A DNA stretch of 22,892 nt from a virus, in IMG/VR virus record IMGVR_UViG_3300031898_000276, positions 1-22,892 of that record; one strand, 5' to 3'. Made by a program: the position numbers and the translations under genes. Positions 14,865-20,935 of this stretch are shown piece by piece. Within the stretch, counting starts at the first letter, position 1, and each line of letters begins with the position of its first letter. The notes below the pieces were generated by a model, which was not told the origin of the DNA, did not search any database, and worked only from the letters and a program-made list of their open reading frames with translations.

Positions 14865-15344
14865 TTATCCCTCTGCGGTTATCACAATGTCGAAGCTGAA
14901 GCTGGTGATGCCGGTGCAGTTGGAGAAAATCGTTAACTGAAACTCTACACTGACTCCCGTTCCGACAGCAATTTGTGCCCCTTCATAGTTCCAGCTTAAG
15001 GCCATGTATTGCTCTGCCTCTGCCGGGTTCCAAACCTCGGTTGAAAGGGTTAAAAGCACAGGCACATCGCCCTCATTGCGAATGTAAACTGGTCGTTTAG
15101 CAGCGTCGCCAGGCATCAGGGTTCCCCAGTCGATCTCCGTCACTGATACGGCACAATCCGAGCCTGTGTAGACTCCTATCTTGACGGTTGGTGGTGGAGG
15201 CGGCGGTGGGGGCGGCTCAGGCTCAGGATACTCAACGCGGATTCTGCTGGTGATACGCCAAGAATAAAAGAGGGCCGCAGAAACCGCCGTCATAACCAAT
15301 GCGACAGCGATTAAAGGCAGAACTGTTCCCCTCGCCAGCCTCAT
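14865..15344 (-). CDS. Membrane-anchored beta-sandwich protein with polyproline linker
   Basis: This 159-residue protein has a basic start and one hydrophobic helix (about 8-28, VLPLIAVALVMTAVSAALFY). A linker with nine consecutive prolines follows (about 44-52), and then a beta-rich domain (55-159). That domain reads like an Ig-like archaeal surface protein (IDWGTLMPGDAAKRPVYIRNEGDVPVLL). The helix may be a signal anchor placing the domain outside the cell. It is unusual inside a neck-gene run: the start overlaps the previous stop as ATGA and the downstream neck gene follows at once, so it is cotranscribed with virion genes. It could be a surface-acting accessory, such as an exclusion or envelope-interaction protein, or a virion component. 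The family is not recognised. Confidence 0.75.
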   Translation of the reverse strand: MRLARGTVLPLIAVALVMTAVSAALFYSWRITSRIRVEYPEPEPPPPPPPPPTVKIGVYTGSDCAVSVTEIDWGTLMPGDAAKRPVYIRNEGDVPVLLTLSTEVWNPAEAEQYMALSWNYEGAQIAVGTGVSVEFQLTIFSNCTGITSFSFDIVITAEG

Positions 15345-15550
15345 GATTTCACTTCCTTCATGCGCTCGTTGATCCTCTCCATAACCAAGATTCGGCTTTG
15401 AATCGCGGTGAGGAAGTCTTCAAGCAGAATCTCCCGCTGAGGCTTTGGCAACCTTAAAAGTCTGTCACCTATCTGATCCCATAACTCATTCCATTTCTTT
15501 TTTAGATGAAATTCGGCGCCAAAATTTCTTAGAGGTGTTACTTCACTCAA
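15341..15550 (-). CDS. 69-residue helical protein
   Basis: This small helical protein has charged amphipathic segments (AEFHLKKKWNELWDQIGDRLLRL and PQREILLEDFLTAIQSRILVMERI). It starts at TTG 15550, with GGTGA 6 nt upstream at the end of RNA element B. An ATG 4 nt upstream is in another frame and closes after three codons. It is not recognised. Position after the connector suggests a small neck or assembly factor. Its translation may be controlled by element B, which ends at its ribosome site. Confidence 0.65.
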   Translation of the reverse strand: MSEVTPLRNFGAEFHLKKKWNELWDQIGDRLLRLPKPQREILLEDFLTAIQSRILVMERINERMKEVKS

Positions 15551-15561
15551 ACATGTTCACC

Positions 15562-15660
15562 TTTGTTTGGCGTGGATAGAATCCTCCTAAGTTGAGTGTG
15601 GAGAAACACGCCACCCTTGAAAAGGAGGGATAGAACTCTATCCATTTCGCCTCAATCATA
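15562..15660 (-). ncRNA. Structured RNA element B between connector and 69-residue gene
   Basis: On the minus strand GGCG (15648-15651), an AAA bulge and TGGATAGA (15637-15644) pair with TCTATCCA (15573-15580) and CGCC (15569-15572). ATCCCTCCT (15623-15631) pairs with AGGAGGAT (15581-15588) with one bulged base. A GTGT/ACAC hairpin lies in the apical part. A competing local hairpin GGATAG/CTATCC (15628-15643) uses the same strand as the long helix, so two folds are mutually exclusive. The helix is followed by AAACAAAGGTGA, the ribosome site of the next gene. Compared with element A, a C-G pair in the basal helix becomes G-U, so pairing is kept while sequence changes. Confidence 0.65.
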
Positions 15661-15985
15661 CTCTTTTCAGCGTCCCCTCTCTTTCAGCCTGAACGTAGGC
15701 GTTCAGAAAGCTCATGGCTCGGTCGTAAAGCTTGTTGACTTCTGCTGGTGGAGCCCGTCTCTCTCGGAAGTATGCGGATGCGAAGTATCTGCTGGCGTCC
15801 TTGACGTTTTGTGGGATGGTTCCCGTTAAGGGAACCGTGAAGCCGTGAAACTTGAGAATACTATCAACGAACCCGTCAGCGGATGTGATGCAAGCATCCA
15901 ACTCAGTATCATAAGTAGTGTCGTTGATGTCTATGCCTAAGATGGGCTTGACTTCAGATTTAGTGGAGTAAGCCGTTTCAGCCAC
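15656..15985 (-). CDS. Head-tail connector (gp6-like adaptor)
   Basis: This 109-residue helical protein begins YSTKSEVKPILGIDINDTTYDTELDACITSA, the usual opening of phage head-tail connectors of the HK97 gp6/gp15 type. In this family a short N-terminal helix is followed by IxxxDxxxDxxL(D)xxIxxA. A second helical half ends AMSFLNAYVQAEREG. Twelve or more copies dock under the portal. The start is GTG 15985 with no Shine-Dalgarno. A TATA-like box about 30 bp upstream would place the transcript start next to this codon, so a leaderless mRNA is possible. It is the first gene of the neck/tail operon. Confidence 0.8.
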   Translation of the reverse strand: MAETAYSTKSEVKPILGIDINDTTYDTELDACITSADGFVDSILKFHGFTVPLTGTIPQNVKDASRYFASAYFRERRAPPAEVNKLYDRAMSFLNAYVQAEREGTLKRV

Positions 15986-16010
15986 GCTCGTATGAAAATC
16001 GAAAGAAGCC

Positions 16011-16020
16011 GAATTTAAGC
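16011..16020 (-). promoter_or_regulatory. Candidate archaeal promoter of the neck/tail operon
   Basis: GCTTAAATTC, read on the minus strand, is a TATA-box-like sequence centred about 30 bp upstream of the GTG at 15985. A purine/A-rich stretch (AAAATA) precedes it as a possible BRE. The distance would start transcription at or just before the GTG and explain its lack of a ribosome site. Supported by position and composition only. Confidence 0.4.
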
Positions 16021-16113
16021 TATTTTGTCAAAAAGAAAGACGGAAAAAGAACATCTTAGAAATAACGCCTTAAAATTCAAGACATCACTTTTGACACAGC
16101 GCGCGCTAAATGT

Positions 16114-16162
16114 ATCTCTAAAAGGGAGTTTCAAATATATTTTACAACGTCCCTTAAGAGAT
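16114..16162. repeat. Imperfect inverted repeat around an AT-rich core
   Basis: Arms ATCTCTAAAAGGGA (16114-16127) and TCCCTTAAGAGAT (16150-16162) match with one gap and one mismatch. The centre is the perfect palindrome AAATATATTT (16133-16142). It lies between the neck/tail operon and the broken winged-helix gene, about 130 bp upstream of the connector start. It could be a regulator operator with a bidirectional TATA core, or a recombination or replication site. No function is demonstrated. Confidence 0.6.
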
Positions 16163-16180
16163 CAATTTCCAAAGTAGTTT

Positions 16181-16414
16181 TCAAAACTCTGTAACAGGTT
16201 CCGTTATCTCTTTTATAATATTTTCAAGAAGCCCACAGTCCACTAAGCGTTCAACTGCTTTAAAAGCGAATTCGCGGTTGATATCAAAACCCTAGCCTCT
16301 TAACTTCCTAAGAACTTCCATAGTGGTTATTGGCTGCTCTGCCAATATTTTAATATTTACTCTTCGAGTTTTAGAACTTAACGCTGAACTTACTTTTTCT
16401 ATGTTCAATTTCAC
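16181..16414 (-). pseudogene. Winged-helix regulator interrupted by an in-frame amber codon
   Basis: Reading the minus strand from GTG 16414 to TGA 16181 gives 77 residues plus one TAG (16292-16294, codon 41). The sequence before it (VNIKILAEQPITTMEVLRKLRG) and after it (GFDINREFAFKAVERLVDCGLLENI) joins into a convincing winged-helix DNA-binding domain. The single TAG is the only break, so this looks like a recent nonsense mutation in a former regulator. No ribosome site precedes the GTG, and the real start may be elsewhere. Pyrrolysine readthrough is possible in some archaea. However, at least six intact genes in this window end in TAG, which argues that TAG is an ordinary stop here. Confidence 0.6.
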
Positions 16415-16484
16415 GATTATGAAGGTGACGTGATAGAAAGATGGCTAAAGGAGAACGAGGTGGAGAGACCGGTGGGGTAAAGCC

Positions 16485-16494
16485 TACATATAGT
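16485..16494 (+). promoter_or_regulatory. Candidate TATA box of the plus-strand membrane gene
   Basis: TACATATAGT lies about 50 bp before the ATG at 16542, which would give a transcript start near 16515 and a leader of about 25 nt. The site reads nearly as well on the opposite strand. Evidence is composition and spacing only. Confidence 0.35.
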
Positions 16495-16541
16495 AATCGA
16501 CCAAAAGCAATAAATTATCCTGTTTTCTAAAACTCTGGTAT

Positions 16542-17078
16542 ATGATCTACATAAGAAAAAAAATTGCCTTAGGCATTCTGATATCAGTAACAATAATATG
16601 TTTTGTCATTGCTGGAATTGCTTTCTTTCTTTCAGTTACAGAAGGCCCATACACTTATCAGGGCTCTGTGACAGATGAAGAGCCTGTAGATTTCATTGAT
16701 GTTGGAAGGCTATCCGCTGGTGACCAGATAACCTATAGTTATGAAGCTACTTCTCCGACATTTTTCGGAGCATCAAATATCTCTCGTACTAATCTATTGC
16801 TTCTTGAAAAGTGGAGAATTGATACACCAGAGAGTCCGAAAATAAAGTGGGATGACAAGTCAGTAGGCACTTTAACCCCCACCGATCGAACCATTCCGGT
16901 TACAGTTGAAGGCAGCTACATCTTTACTATTGGAAAACAAAATCAAACAAGTTCTTTCGAATTAACCTACAAAATTACCAGATACCCATATAGAGTTTTT
17001 GCGGATGAATTTTTTTGGAGCGGAATTTCGTTTTTTTTCGGAAGCATTATCACGGTGATGATCAAAGAGGAAGGTTAG
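16542..17078 (+). CDS. Plus-strand membrane protein with extracellular beta domain
   Basis: This 178-residue protein has a basic start and an N-terminal hydrophobic helix (about 9-30, LGILISVTIICFVIAGIAFF). A predicted beta-rich outer domain follows (about 38-150, for example GDQITYSYEATS, VEGSYIFTIGKQ), then a second hydrophobic helix near the C-terminus (157-173, WSGISFFFGSIITVMI). No family is recognised. The gene is AT-rich, on the opposite strand to the late genes, and splits the capsid genes from the neck genes, all signs of an accessory (moron-type) gene. It lacks a clear ribosome site. It may alter the host surface, for instance for superinfection exclusion, but this is speculation. 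It ends in TAG. Confidence 0.7.
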   Translation: MIYIRKKIALGILISVTIICFVIAGIAFFLSVTEGPYTYQGSVTDEEPVDFIDVGRLSAGDQITYSYEATSPTFFGASNISRTNLLLLEKWRIDTPESPKIKWDDKSVGTLTPTDRTIPVTVEGSYIFTIGKQNQTSSFELTYKITRYPYRVFADEFFWSGISFFFGSIITVMIKEEG

Positions 17079-17254
17079 GCTCCCTTTATTTCCTGACTTT
17101 ATAGGCGCGAAAAGTGAGTTTTCTCATAGGAGAAGCTTTCTTAGTTGCTTTTAGTAGCCTTTCTTGGACAGAGTGTACATTTAGTATAGAGATAAAAAGA
17201 ACAAGAAGAAACTTAAGAAGAATCTGAAAAGTGGAGAGAGAGCGCTCTTGAAAA

Positions 17255-17491
17255 CTAAAGGATTTCGAGATATTTCTTGCCTTTATCTGTTATGCGGTAT
17301 ATTCCTCGCTCAACTCTTTCGATGTGTCCGCTTCGCAGTAGGTATCGGATCTGAGCTGCGAAGGTGCTGTCTGTCGCGAACGAATGACACGAGCCCAAGA
17401 TCATCTTTTTTAGGTCGGTCCAGTGGATGGGACCCCTATTTATCATGTTAAGAATGATTTTGCGCATCGTGTCACGTTCATAGTCCTTCAT
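17255..17491 (-). CDS. Winged-helix DNA-binding protein
   Basis: This 78-residue protein has the layout of a winged helix. A first helix (YERDTMRKIILNMINRG) is followed by PIHWTDLKKMIL, a recognition helix region (FAAQIRYLLRSGHIERV) and a wing ending GIYRITDKGKKYLEIL. The last motif is typical of archaeal wHTH proteins. The ATG overlaps the TGA of the zinc-ribbon gene as ATGA, so the two are translated together and may act together. It is a likely transcription regulator. Candidate targets are the nearby inverted repeat and promoters in the 16000-16500 interval. It ends in TAG. Confidence 0.8.
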   Translation of the reverse strand: MKDYERDTMRKIILNMINRGPIHWTDLKKMILGSCHSFATDSTFAAQIRYLLRSGHIERVERGIYRITDKGKKYLEIL

Positions 17492-17772
17492 CTGAGGATG
17501 ACCTCCACTGGTCGCGAGGCGCTGTAGTATTTGCAGTCTGGACAGTAATAGAGAACGTTCATAGGAGATTCCGCGTCACCGGTCGCCTCTTCGCTTTCAA
17601 TTGGCCCGTAGGTTGAAGGAGTTAGATCCGGAGTATAGGGCTGCATCCTCTTTCCGCAGAGTGGACAATACTGATAGCAGTCGCAAACCGCGTAGTGTGC
17701 AGGCCTGCGCCTTCGCAGAGTTTTGCCGCAGCGTGAACAGGTTCCTTCAGCGTAGCCGATTTCGACTACCAT
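17488..17772 (-). CDS. Multi-zinc-ribbon protein
   Basis: This 94-residue protein is rich in Cys pairs: CSRC (12-15), CDC (30-32), CPLC (36-39) and CPDC (77-80). They suggest two or more zinc-binding knuckles. Between the second and third groups is an acidic, low-complexity linker (PIESEEATGDAESP). The start is ATG 17772 with GTGAG upstream. It is followed by the wHTH gene with a 4-nt overlap. Zinc ribbons of this kind bind nucleic acid or protein partners; the specific role is unknown. A 47-residue zinc ribbon lies just upstream, after the capsid gene. Confidence 0.75.
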   Translation of the reverse strand: MVVEIGYAEGTCSRCGKTLRRRRPAHYAVCDCYQYCPLCGKRMQPYTPDLTPSTYGPIESEEATGDAESPMNVLYYCPDCKYYSASRPVEVILR

Positions 17773-17810
17773 GTTTTGCTCACGTTAAATTTTATCCGAC
17801 TAAAATGGTT

Positions 17811-17828
17811 GGAGCATCCTCATGCTCC
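17811..17828 (-). terminator. Perfect hairpin between the two zinc-ribbon genes
   Basis: GGAGCAT and ATGCTCC form a perfect 7-bp stem with a GAGG loop, about 30 nt after the stop of the 47-residue gene. On the minus strand a short AACCATTTTAG follows, with only four T in a row. It may mark the 3' end of the capsid transcript or stabilise it. Archaeal terminators depend mainly on T tracts, so the terminator call is weak, while the hairpin itself is clear. Confidence 0.4.
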
Positions 17829-17857
17829 TGTTCATCGGTCTCCGGATCTTACTGGCT

Positions 17858-18001
17858 TCAGCCCCAGAAGGCTCGACCGCAACTATTGCAGTGATACTTC
17901 ATTTTCCCGCTGACTTTCGGCGGAGATTCAACGATGTCCTCGGAACCGCAGTAAGGGCATTTCACGGGTTTAAGGATCTTCTCCTTGAGGCCTTTGCTCA
18001 T
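17858..18001 (-). CDS. 47-residue zinc-ribbon protein next to the capsid gene
   Basis: This short gene runs from ATG 18001 to TGA 17858. It encodes a classic zinc ribbon, CPYC (15-18) and CNSC (38-41), with a basic N-terminal tail (SKGLKEKILKPVK). It begins 6 nt after the capsid stop, and GTGATCC just upstream can serve as ribosome site. Such minimal ribbons occur as transcription-factor-like or DNA-binding accessories. Being cotranscribed with the capsid gene, it could be made in late infection. It pairs by location with the 94-residue multi-ribbon protein. Confidence 0.75.
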   Translation of the reverse strand: MSKGLKEKILKPVKCPYCGSEDIVESPPKVSGKMKYHCNSCGRAFWG

Positions 18002-18007
18002 TTAGGA

Positions 18008-18955
18008 TCACACGCCTCTCGCCACAGCCTTCGATCGAAGAACTCCCAGACCAATACGCTCGCTCACGATGAGTCCGCTGCGCAGTTTCCCAGGGTTTTC
18101 GAAGGGTTCGGTTGTGATGTCTCGACGAACAAGGAGGACAGCGGCGAAATCGGGGTCGATGGCAAATTTATAGTTGTGCGTCGCGTCCACGGCTGGAACG
18201 AGGCTGCTGTGTACAATTTTCATTCCCAAGGCTGGCAGCTCAAAGACACCTTGCCTAATCGCTGACTCCGGCGCGTAGAAGAGGCTTTGGATAAACTGAT
18301 TTTGGCTGAGGATTCCACCCATCTCCCTGGTGTTCACAACCAGCACCTTAGGGTCAAAGTCTTCCCGTTCCACAGCGTTCCATAGGCTAACAACATCAGA
18401 CCATGCGAAGCTTGTGCCTTCGTTTGTCGCTATCTCCGCTCCGGTTGCAAGATTTGCAGCGGCGATGCCCTTGTATAAGGCGAGAATCTTGTCAGTCTCC
18501 AGCTTCGCTACCGCTCTTGCGGCTTCCTCAGCGGCTCTTGCTAAAGCATCGAAGGGTGCGTCTTCAATGTAGGATTTGCTGAACTCCATTTTGCAGGCGA
18601 TTTCTGTTGTGCATGAAATGTCTTGTGTTTCCATCCTCTCGGGAGCCTCCGCCGGCTCTGTCTCGCCTACGACATAGGCTGTGGCAAGCTTTTGTTTGAA
18701 GAAGCGCACTAGAGGATCGGTTGTGTTAACGACCCAGACGATTTCTCGTCCTATTAAGGCGGGTTTTGCCGCCTCAACAACCTTTTTATGTATTGCTCCG
18801 AGGGCCCCAGCCATGTCGCTAAAGAGCCCCTCTTTCATATAGCGCTGAACAAACGTTGATTCTTTAGCCTTCTCTAAGTATCCTCCCCAGCCCTCAGGGA
18901 ATCGATTGTCATCTCTCTCAACCGCTTCTTTCAGAATGCTAATATTTTCACTCAT
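18008..18955 (-). CDS. Major capsid protein, HK97 fold
   Basis: This 315-residue protein forms the capsid shell. Features seen are an N-arm (1-60), a beta/E-loop-type region with IPVxxx-like strands around ALIGREIVWVVNTTDPLVRF, a helical P-domain (YIEDAPFDALARAAEEAARAVAKLETDKIL) and an A-domain part (DPKVLVVNTREMGGIL, LGMKIVHSSLVP). The YKFAIDPDFAAVLLVRRDITTEPF stretch is followed by a terminal strand. This is the usual order for HK97-fold capsid proteins. No long delta domain precedes it, consistent with a separate scaffold in the upstream protease gene. Start ATG 18955 has AGGAG 10 nt upstream. Confidence 0.9.
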   Translation of the reverse strand: MSENISILKEAVERDDNRFPEGWGGYLEKAKESTFVQRYMKEGLFSDMAGALGAIHKKVVEAAKPALIGREIVWVVNTTDPLVRFFKQKLATAYVVGETEPAEAPERMETQDISCTTEIACKMEFSKSYIEDAPFDALARAAEEAARAVAKLETDKILALYKGIAAANLATGAEIATNEGTSFAWSDVVSLWNAVEREDFDPKVLVVNTREMGGILSQNQFIQSLFYAPESAIRQGVFELPALGMKIVHSSLVPAVDATHNYKFAIDPDFAAVLLVRRDITTEPFENPGKLRSGLIVSERIGLGVLRSKAVARGV

Positions 18956-18960
18956 CGCTA

Positions 18961-19398
18961 TCAGACTCCTGTTCCTTCAAAGTTGGCCTTGAACAGCATT
19001 ATTCCTGTGTCACCGTCCGCTGTCGTCTTTTGCATTAGAACGCCACATTCAATGTTGTCATCTGCTGCTAACGCTGCGACAAATTTAGGTGCGGTTCCGA
19101 CTTTCAAGGCCACCCCGCAAGCCATCGCTGCTCCGAAAGTAACTTTCACCATCGCGTTATCAATGGCAACAGGTATTGCCTCAGGCACTCCAGCGCCCGA
19201 AGCTGCTTTCAATGCGATTCCGATGCAACGCTCGCCATTGCCCGCGGCTACCACCTCTGGAGGCCAGACGCTTTTATCAGAGAACTTCACCGGCGCTCCT
19301 TTGGTTATAGCCCCGCCTGGCACGAAGGATTTGATCACCGCATCTTCCTCGTTTAAGCACTGGCCAAGTTCCACTTCAGGCAACCAATCAGTAGCCAT
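18961..19398 (-). CDS. Capsid cement/decoration protein (DUF2190-like)
   Basis: This 145-residue protein is Gly/Ala/Val-rich and beta-structured, with FVPGGAITKGAPVKF near the start and repeated short strands (CIGIALKAASGAG, MVKVTFGAAMACGVALKVG, ECGVLMQKTTADGDTGIMLF). This matches the DUF2190/capsid cement family placed directly before the capsid gene. It would bind the outside of the mature shell and stabilise it. Start ATG 19398 has GGAGTGAT upstream. The 59-bp gap to the protease gene holds nothing else recognised. Confidence 0.85.
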   Translation of the reverse strand: MATDWLPEVELGQCLNEEDAVIKSFVPGGAITKGAPVKFSDKSVWPPEVVAAGNGERCIGIALKAASGAGVPEAIPVAIDNAMVKVTFGAAMACGVALKVGTAPKFVAALAADDNIECGVLMQKTTADGDTGIMLFKANFEGTGV

Positions 19399-19457
19399 TT
19401 TCCATCACTCCCACATTTTATTCGGGTTAGCGTTCCATCGCGCCCACCCGGTCACGT

Positions 19458-20849
19458 CTATGACTCTGACTCATGTTTCTTGATGATGTTCCGCAAATTC
19501 CGGTGTAACTCATGATAGTGGTGGCCCCAAGCCATTGGCGGTCGTTCAGGAAGCAAACGCTTAATCTCCTTCAAGATGTCGGTGGGAGGCGTGACCGTGG
19601 TGGGTATGATAGCTTCGCCGAGTTTCTTCGCCTTATTCAGTTCCTCTTGCAATGTTATCTTCTGATCCTCTAAAATCTTGATTTGACCCTTAAGGACCTC
19701 AATGGTTTTTTCCGCTTGTTCAGGCTGGGAAGGTGGCTGTTCTTTAGGGAGGTGTGCCTCTAAAGCGTCAAGCCTCGCGTTTATCTGCTCCACGATATCT
19801 TCGATGCTTTCAATCAACTGGTCCATGGTGGGCTCAGGGGCTATTTGAAACTCCACCTCGTTTTGTTCCTTCCAAGCATGCTTATAGGGTTCTTGTTGAG
19901 CCTCCGCGAACTCGCCGATTCCAGCAGCCTTTTTATGACGGTCAAGATGCGCCTTCCCCGTGTTTCTTTCCTCTTCGCTGACATCCTTCATCTGTGGTGC
20001 TCGACTATTAGCATTCCTAAGATGGGGAAGGTCCAATGAACCGTCAGCACGATGATGAGGCAGTCGCCTCAACGAGCGCGGTTTCGTGCGGCCAGTCTCA
20101 TCCTTCTCTCCACCGCTTTGAATCAAAGCAAAAGCGGCATCGGGAAGATCATTGATATAAGCTCGATCCCAAACGCGTTCTTTTAAAGGTTCCATTTTCA
20201 TTTTATCCTCCGTTTCCGACCCCGTTTGGGGATTCGGCGGAGCGAGGCCCTTCGCCTCTTTCAGCTGTCGAGCGATACTCTCCCAGATTGACACACTGCT
20301 ACCAGGGTCCCCGGGCTCCATGTCTTTGAGGAGGCTCAAGTGTTGGAAGTTTAGACCTCGTGGCGCGACTCCGTCCACTTGCTCCAAAATTTTCCACTCG
20401 AATTGTACGCTGGCGTGTTTGATTTGGCCGTCGCGAATCATCCGCAATACATCTTCATCGTTCAGTTCGGCGATGTACTCGAGGGCTCCGTCCTCGTAGC
20501 GTGCACCCAAAACCTTGCCGTTTAAAGGCTTCCAATGATCTAAATAGAGAGGCTTGTCGCGGAGGGTCTCCGCAGACTTTTCCAACTCCTCTTCAAGATA
20601 AACGCGAAGTTGGGGCCATTCTACAGGGTGAAAGATCTTGACAGGGTGAATGGCTTCTCCTCGGATCAGCCCAGCACCTGGATAAGGCTTTATATCGCTG
20701 GCCCAGCTGAAACTCTCCTCCAGCTCCGCTTGCAGTTTACCACAGACTTGCTTAGCGGTTTCCTCATCGTAGCCTCCGCCGCCCTCTTCTCTGGGCTTAG
20801 TCATGTGGGCAACGCAAGATGAAAAATCGGGGAAAGGACCAATCGGCAA
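19458..20849 (-). CDS. Prohead protease fused to scaffold
   Basis: This 463-residue protein appears to be a polyprotein. Residues 1-50 contain a Cys-containing FPDFSSCVAHMT segment often found at the start of phage head proteins. Residues 55-190 look like a serine-type prohead protease, with candidate catalytic His105 (LDHWKP) and Ser147 (KHASVQF) and a terminal MEPGDPGSSVSI strand. Residues 234-310 carry the LPDAAF...GGEKDETGRTKPRSLRRLP...LDLPHLRNA module known from phage capsid proteases. Residues 340-410 form a coiled coil, the scaffold, ending in a basic/His-rich tail (AWGHHYHELHRNLRNIIKK) that probably binds the capsid protein. The start is TTG 20849 with GGAG upstream. It ends in TAG. 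Confidence 0.85.
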   Translation of the reverse strand: MPIGPFPDFSSCVAHMTKPREEGGGGYDEETAKQVCGKLQAELEESFSWASDIKPYPGAGLIRGEAIHPVKIFHPVEWPQLRVYLEEELEKSAETLRDKPLYLDHWKPLNGKVLGARYEDGALEYIAELNDEDVLRMIRDGQIKHASVQFEWKILEQVDGVAPRGLNFQHLSLLKDMEPGDPGSSVSIWESIARQLKEAKGLAPPNPQTGSETEDKMKMEPLKERVWDRAYINDLPDAAFALIQSGGEKDETGRTKPRSLRRLPHHRADGSLDLPHLRNANSRAPQMKDVSEEERNTGKAHLDRHKKAAGIGEFAEAQQEPYKHAWKEQNEVEFQIAPEPTMDQLIESIEDIVEQINARLDALEAHLPKEQPPSQPEQAEKTIEVLKGQIKILEDQKITLQEELNKAKKLGEAIIPTTVTPPTDILKEIKRLLPERPPMAWGHHYHELHRNLRNIIKKHESES

Positions 20850-20884
20850 ATCTTGGACTCCGAGGATTTCTAAGCAGATTTTAG

Positions 20885-20893
20885 GCTTAAAAA
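20885..20893 (-). promoter_or_regulatory. Candidate promoter of the head operon
   Basis: CCATTTTTAAGCC, read on the minus strand, is a TATA-like element about 40 bp before the TTG of the protease gene. It would start transcription near 20864 and give a short leader containing GGAG. The opposite-strand HNH promoter lies about 50 bp to the right, so the interval is divergent. Weak evidence by composition. Confidence 0.35.
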
Positions 20894-20935
20894 TGGAAAT
20901 AAAGGCTGTTGTGAAACCCTGCCATCATTTCCTAA

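Larger units (their letters stand above)
15986..16541. other. AT-rich non-coding interval with regulatory and remnant sequence
   Basis: This 556-bp stretch has no intact gene. It contains the tail-operon promoter candidate, the inverted repeat at 16114-16162, the broken winged-helix gene, and a short plus-strand frame ending at TAA 16480. That last frame (...DVIERWLKENEVERPVG) looks like the C-terminus of a lost gene, but I cannot identify it. Composition is clearly more AT-rich than the flanking virion genes, consistent with an accessory or replaced segment. Confidence 0.6.

Noticed and set aside
15562-15660. Hammerhead-type ribozyme, from TGATTRA and GAAA near each other
   Set aside because: CTGATGA is not present, there is no stem II between the motifs, and the NUH cleavage site at the end of the helix is missing.
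16292-16294. Pyrrolysine insertion at the in-frame TAG of the winged-helix frame
   Set aside because: At least six intact genes in the window end in TAG (including protease, HNH, wHTH and tail terminator candidate), so an ordinary stop and a broken gene are more likely; kept only as an alternative.
16421-16480. Plus-strand gene ending ...WLKENEVERPVG
   Set aside because: Only about 30 codons are open after a stop, with no good start or ribosome site; it may be the tail of a lost gene, so it is mentioned only in the interval entry.
17822-18265. Plus-strand 147-residue frame opposite the capsid gene
   Set aside because: It runs antisense to the clear capsid and zinc-ribbon genes and has no recognisable domain.
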